Positions 40,885-50,003 of a DNA stretch of 64,000 nucleotides are shown here, in pieces (positions within the stretch are counted from its first letter, which is position 1; every line of letters starts with the position of its first letter). The stretch is from JADFRD01 sp964491015. Its GTDB lineage: Bacteria > Fidelibacterota > Marinisomatia > Marinisomatales > TCS55. The stretch spans positions 62,001-126,000 of the forward strand of contig CAZBEY010000001.1 of assembly GCA_964491015.1 (NCBI GenBank), given 5' to 3'. The position numbers and the translations under genes are program-made. The notes under the pieces are model-generated. The model made no database searches. It saw only the letters and a program-made list of their open reading frames with translations, and was not told the DNA's origin.

Positions 40885-41948
40885 CGAACCACGTTCCATG
40901 TTGTTTGTTTTTTACCCGACAGCCAATCTATGACAGCCAGCGCAGATGCAACATTTACTTTAATTATATAACGCACACCAGAATGAAAAATTCCAATAAT
41001 GTAAAACAAAATCTGGAGTACCAGAAAGAGCCGAAACATGTATGAATCTGAAGATAAAAACATGGTGGACAACAAACATAAAAACATTAAAAACGGCAAA
41101 AACCAGCGAATCAATTTATGAGAAACATAGGGCATAAAAATGGATCGCTTAGAAAATGGATTTAATAAGACTAATATGTACTTCATGGAGACTAAACTCC
41201 TTAGAATAATTCTCCTTTTTCGGTTTATCACTTCATCAGGAGCATCTTCAAAAGCAATCGCTTCCGGTTCATAAACTACATCCAATCCATTGCCATAAAC
41301 CATAATGGGTTCTAAATGATCGCTGATTGAATCTTCAGGCAATGAAACATAGGCAGATTTTCTCACAGCATAAATACTGCCATTCGCTCCGAGAAGCCAA
41401 CCATTTTTACTTTCTGCTTTCTTGATTGCAACTTCATATTTCCAATAAGCATTTTCTTCAGATTTTTTATTATTATATTTTAATTCACCGCATACAACAC
41501 CCACCTTTTTATCGGCAAAGTTCCTCACCAATTTTCTTAGAGCATCCACTTTATAAACATTATTTGCATCGCTAAATATTAAAATATCATTTCGAGCCAT
41601 TTTGACCGCTTCATTTTGGGCATTTGTTTTTCCGCTGTGCTGTAATGCCAATATTTCAACAAATCTAAATTCTTTTGCTATGTTCAATGTTTTATCAGTC
41701 GAACCATCATCAGCCAAAATAATTTGTATTTTGTCAACGGGATAATCGAGATTCATTGTGTTTTCTAATTTAACAGCAATATTTTTTTGTTCATTGTGGG
41801 CACAAATAACAAGGGAAATACCTGGCATGTATTGCTCATCTTTTTCGTATGTATTTTGTTTAAATATTTTGAGCAGTAAATAATAGATCACAGCTGTATA
41901 AATAATCAATCCGCCACTTACCCAAAAAATAATATACATAAAATTCAT
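40881..41948 (-). CDS. Family 2 glycosyltransferase, membrane-bound
   Basis: The 355-residue protein has an N-terminal membrane helix, then a GT-A domain with ISLVICAHNEQKNI near residue 43, IILADDGSTDKTLNIA near 76, IFSDANNVYKVDALR near 127 (metal site), and GWLLGANGSIYAVRK near 187. Three C-terminal membrane helices follow from about 275, with the KYILVLLNPFSKRSIFMPYV interface. The donor sugar is unknown. ATGA links it to the upstream glycosyltransferase gene. Confidence 0.9.
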   Translation of the reverse strand: MNFMYIIFWVSGGLIIYTAVIYYLLLKIFKQNTYEKDEQYMPGISLVICAHNEQKNIAVKLENTMNLDYPVDKIQIILADDGSTDKTLNIAKEFRFVEILALQHSGKTNAQNEAVKMARNDILIFSDANNVYKVDALRKLVRNFADKKVGVVCGELKYNNKKSEENAYWKYEVAIKKAESKNGWLLGANGSIYAVRKSAYVSLPEDSISDHLEPIMVYGNGLDVVYEPEAIAFEDAPDEVINRKRRIILRSLVSMKYILVLLNPFSKRSIFMPYVSHKLIRWFLPFLMFLCLLSTMFLSSDSYMFRLFLVLQILFYIIGIFHSGVRYIIKVNVASALAVIDWLSGKKQTTWNVVR

Positions 41949-43057
41949 GTTAATATCGATTTCATCACAGCAATCAATTTTTCTTCTTCAGAAGTCCAAT
42001 TAAATTTACTGTTTAAAGCATCTATACCATTTTGAGACATTTTATCGTACAAATTAGAATCGGTTAATAATCTGGAAATTTCTTTGGTAGCAGCATTTAA
42101 ATCTAATGGATCCACTGTCACACCAGCATCGCATTCATCTATTAATTCAATGTATAACGGGAAATTTGAGCAGACAAAGGGGACACCTGCTTGCATATAG
42201 TCAAATAGCTTGGTTGGGTAAGAATGAATATAATTGGGGATTGGTTTGAGCAGACATAACCCTAGTTTTGATTTGCACACTATTTTCATAGCTTCTGGGT
42301 AATCAATATATCCAAACAATGTAACATGTTTATCCAAACCGAATTTTTCAATTTTATCTTTAATTAGTTCATTTGCATTTTTTTCAATTTTACCAATGAT
42401 TGCTAATTTTATATCAGCAAAGTCAGAAATTAATTTATTTAGAACTCCAATGATCAAGATGCAGCCTCGATCTTCGGTCACATCCCCCAAATATACTAAA
42501 TCGTATATAGAATCTTTATCTTTGGAACAATCTTTTACAATTGGATAATTAAGCACAACAGTTGCGTTATTTTTTATGAATTTTTGATAGGAATGCTCCG
42601 CCAATAGATAGTGACTGAAGGTCCTTTTGCTTATCCATTGGAGTAATGTATAACCCGCGATAGCAAAAAGCTTTGAAAATGGTCCCAGCCACTTTTTCCG
42701 TTTAATGGATGCAACGGTATTTTCATGCATATCATAAACAACTCTAATACCTTGAATAACGGCTGCTTTGATTCCAATCCAGATTAATTCAGGGTCATGA
42801 AAAATAAAAATGTCTGCATTAGATTGTTGTAAGCGATGCCATAATTCAATCCGGATAGCTTTGCGATCTGATTCCTTTTGCCATTGTGGAAGTCCAAATA
42901 TGGTTACATTTTTCAAGTGTTTCTGTTCAAAATCTGCTGGGGCATGTAATTCAACGTCAAAATGCTTGGCCAGAGAAACTGCTTCTTTATGGAAAATGCG
43001 ATTGTCGGTACAGGAATGAACGCTTGTTCCGATAAATATTTTTCGAATATTATGCAT
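41945..43057 (-). CDS. Family 4-type glycosyltransferase
   Basis: This 370-residue cytoplasmic GT-B enzyme has an N-terminal SVHSCTDNRIFHKEAVSLA acceptor-domain start, the YLGDVTEDRGCILIIGVLN hinge near residue 195, and the C-terminal nucleotide-sugar site YPTKLFDYMQAGVPFVCSNFP near 280, followed by DECDAGVTVDPLD. These are GT4 features; acceptor and donor are unknown. It overlaps the flippase gene by eight bases and the next glycosyltransferase by ATGA. Confidence 0.87.
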   Translation of the reverse strand: MHNIRKIFIGTSVHSCTDNRIFHKEAVSLAKHFDVELHAPADFEQKHLKNVTIFGLPQWQKESDRKAIRIELWHRLQQSNADIFIFHDPELIWIGIKAAVIQGIRVVYDMHENTVASIKRKKWLGPFSKLFAIAGYTLLQWISKRTFSHYLLAEHSYQKFIKNNATVVLNYPIVKDCSKDKDSIYDLVYLGDVTEDRGCILIIGVLNKLISDFADIKLAIIGKIEKNANELIKDKIEKFGLDKHVTLFGYIDYPEAMKIVCKSKLGLCLLKPIPNYIHSYPTKLFDYMQAGVPFVCSNFPLYIELIDECDAGVTVDPLDLNAATKEISRLLTDSNLYDKMSQNGIDALNSKFNWTSEEEKLIAVMKSILT

Positions 43058-44483
43058 TTATTTTCGATTTCAGGTCAGCAAGCCACCCCTTTTTTGTATA
43101 CACGAAAATAAATATTCCCGAAATAATATAAATTAATGTTGCAAAAAATAGTTGGTTCAATAATGTCAAATGTAAATTCGTTAAAAGTTTATTTATAACA
43201 TAGATAAATAAAATACTTAAAATAATATCCCTAATTAATTTTAAATCAAAAAATGTATGATTATATAATTTTTGTAAAATAATAATACTCACCAGCCCTG
43301 CACATATTTGGCTAACAATAAAACTTATCAATGCTATTGTTAACATATTTAAATTAAAGCTCTCACCGACAATTAAAATAATGATCATTATAAAAGCAGC
43401 AATTCCATACACCAATGAATTATACCCTTTTTCTGAAACTGCATCAATTGGACTTCGAGCTAAACCGGATAATGTATAAAAGGGTAATGCAAGAATAGAT
43501 ATTTTTAATATTAATGATCCAGTTTCATTTACCTCTCCCAACCATATTTCTAAAATTGTTGAAGCATTAATAAAACAATATGCTGAACCAATAATACTTA
43601 ACATTATACCAGCATTTAAAAAAATAGTGAGGATATTTGTAACATCGCTCTTATAATTATTTGCTAATTTATTTGATATCCTCGGAAGCATTACCATGCC
43701 AATAGGACTAATAATAAGTAAAGAAAGTCTTACCAAACTTAAACTTGAATTAAAATAAGCAACGCTTTCGAAACTAACTTTTTGAGCTATATAAATTGGA
43801 ATCCCTGCTAATAAAATAAATTGTGAAATAAAACTAATTATTCTTTCTAAACCATAACCCAGTATTTTTTTGGAATGTTGAAAATTAATATTTCTAATTC
43901 TTAATCCATTATTTCGAAGTATAAACCCTATTATCATCATAGAGAAGACAAGTAATCCAATCATTAACATCGAATCATATAGGTTAAATCCTAGGGCAAA
44001 AATAGTTATTGGTATAATTGCTGTTCCAAACAAATGAAGAAAATTAGCACCAATCATATTCATATAACCTCTGAACAACCCATAAGAAATAGACTGGGCA
44101 CTCATACTTAATGAATAAACTAAATATGTCCAAAAGTAATCCTGATTAAAACCCGTTATATCAAATAAAAAAATACCAGCAATAAAAAATACAGTTAGCG
44201 GAATTGTTATCAACCAAAATATGAAAAATGTATTATCACCATATGATTTATTAAATTTTTGACTTAAGAAATTTGGTAATCCAACATTCATTCCAATTAA
44301 TAAAATACCAATTACTGAAGATAAAGTTCTTTTTACAAGTAAGAATTCACCGAGAGTTTCTAAACCATATAATCTAGCAATTAACCCATTTAGAATAAAA
44401 ACTCCACCAATAACAACTAGCCCATTTAAGAGAGTGACCATCAAATCTGCTTTAAATGATAATTGTTTATTTATCCAATTCAT
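43050..44483 (-). CDS. Polysaccharide flippase, Wzx/MATE type
   Basis: Wzx moves lipid-linked repeat units across the inner membrane. The 477-residue protein has about 14 hydrophobic helices and few charged loops, with the N-terminal family-like LVVIGGVFILNGLIARLYGLE-type helix near residues 25-45 and LPNFLSQKF loop near 75. I choose the ATG at 44483, which makes an ATGA overlap with the polymerase gene. Base composition is clearly more AT-rich than neighbouring housekeeping genes, as is common for O-antigen loci gained by transfer. Confidence 0.85.
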   Translation of the reverse strand: MNWINKQLSFKADLMVTLLNGLVVIGGVFILNGLIARLYGLETLGEFLLVKRTLSSVIGILLIGMNVGLPNFLSQKFNKSYGDNTFFIFWLITIPLTVFFIAGIFLFDITGFNQDYFWTYLVYSLSMSAQSISYGLFRGYMNMIGANFLHLFGTAIIPITIFALGFNLYDSMLMIGLLVFSMMIIGFILRNNGLRIRNINFQHSKKILGYGLERIISFISQFILLAGIPIYIAQKVSFESVAYFNSSLSLVRLSLLIISPIGMVMLPRISNKLANNYKSDVTNILTIFLNAGIMLSIIGSAYCFINASTILEIWLGEVNETGSLILKISILALPFYTLSGLARSPIDAVSEKGYNSLVYGIAAFIMIIILIVGESFNLNMLTIALISFIVSQICAGLVSIIILQKLYNHTFFDLKLIRDIILSILFIYVINKLLTNLHLTLLNQLFFATLIYIISGIFIFVYTKKGWLADLKSKINA

Positions 44484-45925
44484 GTAGTAATTCTTGTAAT
44501 TGAATATTTTTCCCAATAACTATAACCAAAAAGAAATATGACAAATAGAATTAATCCCTTTGTAAAAAACAGAATAGTGAAGTTTGAACTAAAAAATCCA
44601 AAAGTAAATGCCGGTACACTAATTGACATTGATAATAAGTAAAGTAAATTTTTATTATAATTTGAAATCTGCAATATTTTCCATTGGAAAAGATGAGCAA
44701 TTATGCCAAAAATAAATGTAGAAATAATTGTACCATACCAACCAAAATCACTCCAGTAGTTACCAAGATAATTTGCATTCGCCGATCCAGTTGTATCTGG
44801 TATTTTCCACCATAATTTTGCTATATAATTGGAGACAGGAAAAGTTCCTTCAGAAAACATCCATGAGAATAATTGTGTAGACCTACCCATAAGAAATTCG
44901 TGTGTTTCAGGGAAGTATTGGAAATAATAATATAAAACTTCGGCGGGAGTAACAAATAATCGGTTAATATATGACCATAGTATTACATCAAAAACATCCG
45001 CCCTGTCTATAAATAAAAAATATGAAATAAGAAGAGGTCCGGCGAGTGTTATAAAAATTAAGGTAAATATTAAGCTTGGTTTTACTTTTTCTCGTTTTAA
45101 AAATATATAAGCAGCAATCGATAAAAATAATGACGCTATCGGTGATTTTTCTAATGTTAACGTATTTATAATTAATCCAAATACAAAGAAAGATATAAAA
45201 AGAAATTTATATTTTTGTTTCCGATAAGATGAAAAAAGAAAAAGTGAACCAATAATCCCAAATGGAATAAATAGGGAACGTAGCCAATGGAATAAATATC
45301 TTTCGATTTTTGTCATTTGTAATATTTTTAATGCATCTTCACGCATATAAAAGAATTTAGTACTGTTACCCGGATTTTTTAATAATTCAAAAAGAGGTAT
45401 TTCATTTACACGTAGTAAATACCCCAAAAATATTAAAATGCTAATTGAAAAAATAACAACAATAATTTCATAAAAAACATTATCATTTTCTACATTTTCA
45501 ATTTCTCCCTTTAAAATTCTCCACATTCTATTTAAATCAATTCGTCTATATAATTGACCAACAAATAATCCCGCTGGGAATAGGAAATAAAATAACAGGA
45601 TTGAGTAAAAATATGCTGATTCGTTAGGATGGTCACGGATCATTAACACATAAATCGATGGGATTGAAATAAATACAGTAAATGTTACAACTATTGTGGA
45701 AGGAATAGATGCAATTCGAATTCCCGAAAATCCATAAACCAATCGATGTTTATAGGTTATAAGTATATAAGCAAAAATTGCGATACATAATAATGAAGAT
45801 TCAAAAAGCCATTCATCCGGCATCCACATAAGAACTAATAAAAGAAACAAAGGAATAAGAATTATTAATGCACGATCAATATTCCAGTCATTTTGCCGAA
45901 GATCAGCAGCTAATTTATTTTCCAT
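44480..45925 (-). CDS. O-antigen polymerase-like membrane protein (putative Wzy)
   Basis: The 481-residue protein is highly hydrophobic with about 12 membrane segments and a large central periplasmic loop (residues about 315-400, containing YRQ-poor but aromatic-rich WMFSEGTFPVSNYIAKLWW). Wzy proteins share topology more than sequence, so the call rests on position between the flippase and chain-length genes plus the FGYSYWEKYSI end. AT-rich like its neighbour. ATGA overlap with the flippase. Confidence 0.72.
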   Translation of the reverse strand: MENKLAADLRQNDWNIDRALIILIPLFLLLVLMWMPDEWLFESSLLCIAIFAYILITYKHRLVYGFSGIRIASIPSTIVVTFTVFISIPSIYVLMIRDHPNESAYFYSILLFYFLFPAGLFVGQLYRRIDLNRMWRILKGEIENVENDNVFYEIIVVIFSISILIFLGYLLRVNEIPLFELLKNPGNSTKFFYMREDALKILQMTKIERYLFHWLRSLFIPFGIIGSLFLFSSYRKQKYKFLFISFFVFGLIINTLTLEKSPIASLFLSIAAYIFLKREKVKPSLIFTLIFITLAGPLLISYFLFIDRADVFDVILWSYINRLFVTPAEVLYYYFQYFPETHEFLMGRSTQLFSWMFSEGTFPVSNYIAKLWWKIPDTTGSANANYLGNYWSDFGWYGTIISTFIFGIIAHLFQWKILQISNYNKNLLYLLSMSISVPAFTFGFFSSNFTILFFTKGLILFVIFLFGYSYWEKYSITRITT

Positions 45926-45940
45926 TACTAGAGATGGCTA

Positions 45941-47335
45941 TTATTTAATAGTCTTGGTAGATATTTGCCATCGCGTTCGGAAATAAACGTAGTACATTGA
46001 AAATATTGTCGAAAGAACAAACCCTATTAGTACAATTTTGGAACGAACCGGTTTATACTTCAATATTGGCAGTAATGCATAATCTAACACCTGGATAGTA
46101 GGTGTATCTTTCGCTTCCTGAATTTTAGCTTCTTCATATTGTTGAGTTAAAAATATATATAGTGTATTCTGCACATCTACATCACGCAATAGTCGCCCCA
46201 ATTCCAGCCCTAAGTCAGGAACTTCTGAAAATCCGGGTATCATTGTAATTTCTTCTCTACTGGTATCCAACTCTTCTAATTGAGCATTTAACCCTGCCAG
46301 TTCTGTCTCTAATAATGTAACTTCTGTTTCTAATAATTTTATTTCAGGGTGACCCGTGGGTAATGTTTCTTTCAATATTTTTAATTTAACTTTGCCAACA
46401 GAGACTTTGACTTTACTGATTGCAATTTGAGATACTAATTCTGTGGCTACTTGCATCATTGCGGTTGTTTGTTCAGAAAGAGCCACTGTATTATTTTCTT
46501 CCTGAAATGCCTTTAGTTTTTCTTCAGATTTTGATAAATCACTAATATTCTTATAATAACGTTTTTCAATAAATTCACGTTGCCGGGTTGTTTTTTCAGA
46601 TTTGAATTTTTTATTGACTTCATCTAGTTTTGCTACGAAGATATTGGTGATATCTCTGGAAAGTACCCTGCAATAATCCTCATCCTTTTGAGGGTGAAAC
46701 CAGCCTGTTTTGATATCGGTTGTAACCCTTATTGTACCCTCTTCATCTATTTCAAAGTTCGTGTCTTCTTTCAGTCTTTCTAATGCTTTTTCACTGTTTT
46801 TAACATCATAGAATTCAATCAAATTGAATTTTTCAATAATACTATCCATAATGGTTCTGCTTTTTAGAATAGCGATAAAAGTGTTTGCATTACCATCGCC
46901 AAACGGCATCATATTTTGTAATGGAAAAAGATTTGCATTATTTAGTAGCAAACTACTATCAAAGCTTGACGATGGGGGCATGATAGAGGACGTGGCTCGA
47001 AATGTTTTCGGTAATATAAGAGCAAGGATAATTGATAAGGTACTTACAACGATTACATTTCGGATTATTTCTTTTCTTGAAGACCAAATAATCTTTCCGA
47101 TACGAAAAAAATCAATATCATCAAAATCAGACTCAGGATGGGAAATATTTTCCTCTTCAGGATTGGGTAAGACGCCATATTTTTTCAAATCTCCAATTCG
47201 ATTCCGGAGTGTTTTTTCTGACAGTTCATGTTCCTCTGCAACGGATTTACGTTTTTCAGGATTATTGATTATATCAGGATTTTCTTTTACCATATTTAAT
47301 ATTTTTTGCTCGTGGGGAGTTAGTTTAATCATCAT
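45941..47335 (-). CDS. Wzz/GumC chain-length determinant with an N-terminal helix-turn-helix domain
   Basis: The 464-residue protein regulates polysaccharide chain length. It has a first membrane helix near 94-112, a periplasmic domain with the Wzz-type TFRATSSIMPP start near 114, a long coiled coil (residues about 235-350 with FIEKRYYKNISDLSKSEEKL), and a second helix near 435-455. It lacks a C-terminal tyrosine kinase. Ahead of the first helix, in the cytoplasm, residues 1-55 look like a winged or LuxR-type HTH: LTPHEQKILNMVKENPD, then SVAEEHELSEKTLRNRIGDL. This fusion is unusual. Its ATG shares one base with the wza stop (TAATG). Confidence 0.85.
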   Translation of the reverse strand: MMIKLTPHEQKILNMVKENPDIINNPEKRKSVAEEHELSEKTLRNRIGDLKKYGVLPNPEEENISHPESDFDDIDFFRIGKIIWSSRKEIIRNVIVVSTLSIILALILPKTFRATSSIMPPSSSFDSSLLLNNANLFPLQNMMPFGDGNANTFIAILKSRTIMDSIIEKFNLIEFYDVKNSEKALERLKEDTNFEIDEEGTIRVTTDIKTGWFHPQKDEDYCRVLSRDITNIFVAKLDEVNKKFKSEKTTRQREFIEKRYYKNISDLSKSEEKLKAFQEENNTVALSEQTTAMMQVATELVSQIAISKVKVSVGKVKLKILKETLPTGHPEIKLLETEVTLLETELAGLNAQLEELDTSREEITMIPGFSEVPDLGLELGRLLRDVDVQNTLYIFLTQQYEEAKIQEAKDTPTIQVLDYALLPILKYKPVRSKIVLIGFVLSTIFSMYYVYFRTRWQISTKTIK

Positions 47336-48372
47336 TAACCTGTTATTGCTGCTTTATACGTTAAATAGAGCGTTGCAATTGCTGTTGCAGTTTGAAGAAG
47401 ACTAATATTTCCAAAGAATCGACTCCGGAAGCTTTCAGGGACAAAAACTACATCACCGGGTTCTACATATTCATCAAAAGCATCTTGAATTTCCGAACCA
47501 TCAGCTCTATAAATAACGGTATTCCTTTCGTTTCCAATATTCAATACGCCACCCACCATTGCAATATAATCACTTGCCTTATAGCCTGGAACATATGAAA
47601 ATCCCCTTGGGCGTCGTACGAATCCGTGAACAATGATTTGACTTGTTTTATATTCTGTAAAATTAGTGTCTTCCGATTTCTTGGATTCAATGAATGGGAT
47701 AATAATTTTATCTCCTGCCATCAAGGTAGGGTTTTGAGATAAATCGCCATGTAATAAAAAATCTTTTGGATTTAGTTTTTGTTTTACACCATCCCGTTCT
47801 AGAAATATAATTTCATTACTACCATATTTTTGAACACCTTTCGTTTTTTTTATACCATCCATCACACGACTTATAGGAGTCATAACAACATAACCCGGAT
47901 ACTCAACTGCTCCTAAAACTTGTATTTTAAACGTTCTAATTGAAGCCAATCGAACGGTTGTTTTTATTTTTTTATATGAACTTGAATATGATGCTAATCT
48001 GATTTCATCGCTGATTTGCTTATATGTTTTTCCTTTGGTATCAAACTCCCCAATTGAAGGTAATGACAACTCACCCGCCGGACCGATAAACTCATAATAC
48101 TCTATTGTTTCTGCATTAAATAAATCGTATTCATGTCCCGGAAACAATTTATTTTCCATTGAAGACACGACGACATGCAATTGATCTCCGGGTCCAAGTA
48201 AATATTTATCAGGATCAATTTCACCTTCTAAAGGAATGGCCGGTTTAGACATATCGTTATACAATGGTTGATTACCTCCTATAACACTAGGTAAGGATTC
48301 GGTTTCCTCTTGCTGAGCTGAAATAATCGATAGGAAAATGATTGAAATGAATAATTTCATTAAATGATTCAT
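47335..48372 (-). CDS. Polysaccharide export outer-membrane protein, Wza-like
   Basis: The 345-residue protein has a signal peptide (from Met1 or Met5 to SAQ near residue 19), the Poly_export domain (YLLGPGDQLHVVVSS near residue 58, GELSLPSIGEFDTKGKT near 100), and one or two SLBB segments near 145-290 (FKIQVLGAVEYPGYV and IVHGFVRRPRGFSYVPGY). No lipobox cysteine is visible, so it may not be a lipoprotein as Wza is. A short hydrophobic C-terminal helix (near 325-342) is present. It would form the export channel with the Wzz-like protein. Confidence 0.88.
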   Translation of the reverse strand: MNHLMKLFISIIFLSIISAQQEETESLPSVIGGNQPLYNDMSKPAIPLEGEIDPDKYLLGPGDQLHVVVSSMENKLFPGHEYDLFNAETIEYYEFIGPAGELSLPSIGEFDTKGKTYKQISDEIRLASYSSSYKKIKTTVRLASIRTFKIQVLGAVEYPGYVVMTPISRVMDGIKKTKGVQKYGSNEIIFLERDGVKQKLNPKDFLLHGDLSQNPTLMAGDKIIIPFIESKKSEDTNFTEYKTSQIIVHGFVRRPRGFSYVPGYKASDYIAMVGGVLNIGNERNTVIYRADGSEIQDAFDEYVEPGDVVFVPESFRSRFFGNISLLQTATAIATLYLTYKAAITG

Positions 48373-48379
48373 GGTAAAT

Positions 48380-49441
48380 TTATAAAACTCCTAATCTTTC
48401 TTGTTGATAAGAATTATTCTGAATATTTTTCCACCATTCTTGATTATCCAAGTACCACTTGATGGTTTTTCTAATTCCGCTTTCAAATGTTTCCCTGGGT
48501 GACCAGTTTAATTCACGAGTCAATTTGGATGAATCGATAGCATATCGAAAATCATGCCCAGGTCGGTCGGTAACGAATTGTATTAATTCCATGTATGATT
48601 TTCCGTTGAGCGAGGGTGATATTTCATCCAGGATGGCACAAATAGTTTTGACAATTTCAATATTCTGAATTTCATTATTGCCTCCCACATTATACGTCTC
48701 GCCTACACTTCCCTTTTCAATGATTGTATTAATAGCATCACAGTGATCTCCAACGAACAACCAATCGCGAATATTCTTTCCCGATCCATAGACAGGTAAT
48801 TGTTTATTCGCCAAACAGTTTAATATCATCAGGGGAATTAATTTTTCCGGGAATTGAAAAGGACCGTAATTATTCGAACAATTTGAAACAATAACCGGTA
48901 AACCGTAAGTTCGATGCCACGCTCTGACTAAATGATCAGAGGATGCTTTCGAGGCAGAATAGGGTGAACTGGGGTCGTAGGGAGTATCCTCTCTGAATAA
49001 ACCTTTATGGCCCAAACTGCCAAATACTTCATCCGTTGATACGTGATGAAACCTAAAAGATGATGCCATAACCCCATCCAGTGATTTGTAATAAATTAAC
49101 GCCTCCTGAAGTAAGACTGAAGTACCGACGATATTTGTCTGAATAAATTCAGCAGGGCCATCAATGGATCTATCTACATGGCTCTCTGCAGCGAAATTCA
49201 CGACCACGTTGGGTTTATATTTGCTAAAGATTCCATTTACTAATTCTTGATCACAAATGTCTCCGTGAACGAAAGAATATCTATCGTCATTTTTATAATT
49301 TACTAGATTATTTGGATTTCCAGCGTAGGTCAGTTTATCAAGATTAACAACCTTATTGTTTTTATCTTTATTGAGGAGAAAGTGAACAAAATTTGCTCCA
49401 ATAAATCCGCAGCCGCCCGTAACGAAAAATGTCTTATTCAT
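48380..49441 (-). CDS. rfbB: dTDP-glucose 4,6-dehydratase
   Basis: RfbB (RmlB) makes dTDP-4-keto-6-deoxyglucose, a branch point for deoxy-sugars. The 353-residue SDR protein has the NAD site GGCGFIGANFVHFLL near residues 9-23, STDEVFG near 135 with the catalytic Thr-Asp-Glu, YSASKASSDHLVRAWH near 163 with YxxxK, and NYGPFQFPEKLIP near 195. It is two bases downstream of rfbC. The usual rfbA and rfbD are not in the window. Confidence 0.94.
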   Translation of the reverse strand: MNKTFFVTGGCGFIGANFVHFLLNKDKNNKVVNLDKLTYAGNPNNLVNYKNDDRYSFVHGDICDQELVNGIFSKYKPNVVVNFAAESHVDRSIDGPAEFIQTNIVGTSVLLQEALIYYKSLDGVMASSFRFHHVSTDEVFGSLGHKGLFREDTPYDPSSPYSASKASSDHLVRAWHRTYGLPVIVSNCSNNYGPFQFPEKLIPLMILNCLANKQLPVYGSGKNIRDWLFVGDHCDAINTIIEKGSVGETYNVGGNNEIQNIEIVKTICAILDEISPSLNGKSYMELIQFVTDRPGHDFRYAIDSSKLTRELNWSPRETFESGIRKTIKWYLDNQEWWKNIQNNSYQQERLGVL

Positions 49442-49443
49442 AG

Positions 49444-50001
49444 CTATACAGAAAATTCCGGTAATAGAGATTCATTTTGGTCAGCTAACAATGGAAATCT
49501 TTTATCTCTTTTTGATAATTTTGGTAATTGAACCGGCCAATTTATTTCAAATGATTTATCGTTCCATCGGATACCGTATTCGTCTTCAGGATGATATATT
49601 TCCGTACATTTATATTGGAAAGTAGCTTCCTCTGATACCACACAAAATCCATGAGCAAATCCCGGAGGGATATAAATCTCATAATGATCCTTGTCGTTTA
49701 ACATCATTGAAAATGATTTACCAAATGTAGGGGATCCTTTTCGAATATCCACCGCAACGTCGAATACTTCTCCGAGAGTACATCTAACTAATTTACCTTG
49801 CCCGAATTTTAACTGATAATGCAATCCCCGTAATACACCTTGGACTGATTTTGATTGATTATCCTGAACAAAATCATGAATTATCCCGGCATTATGCAAT
49901 GTTTCAGACCGAAAACTTTCGAAAAAATAACCTCTCTCATCCCCAAACACACGGGGTTCAACAATCAACAATCCGGGAAATTCTGTCTTTTTAATTTCCA
50001 C
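49444..50001 (-). CDS. rfbC: dTDP-4-dehydrorhamnose 3,5-epimerase
   Basis: RfbC (RmlC) inverts C3 and C5 of dTDP-4-keto-6-deoxyglucose in dTDP-rhamnose synthesis. The 185-residue cupin has DERGYFFESFR near residues 21-31, GVLRGLHYQ with the catalytic His near 62, DVAVDIRKGSPTFGK near 84, YIPPGFAHGFCVVSE near 113, and YKCTEIYHPEDEYGIRW near 132. It is complete. It sits two bases after ugd and two before rfbB. Confidence 0.94.
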   Translation of the reverse strand: MEIKKTEFPGLLIVEPRVFGDERGYFFESFRSETLHNAGIIHDFVQDNQSKSVQGVLRGLHYQLKFGQGKLVRCTLGEVFDVAVDIRKGSPTFGKSFSMMLNDKDHYEIYIPPGFAHGFCVVSEEATFQYKCTEIYHPEDEYGIRWNDKSFEINWPVQLPKLSKRDKRFPLLADQNESLLPEFSV

Positions 50002-50003
50002 GA

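Noticed and set aside
46824..47405. Plus-strand frame of 193 codons inside the wzz gene
   Set aside because: Ser/Phe/Ile-rich shadow of the coiled-coil coding region with no recognisable fold; the minus-strand Wzz-like protein explains the sequence.
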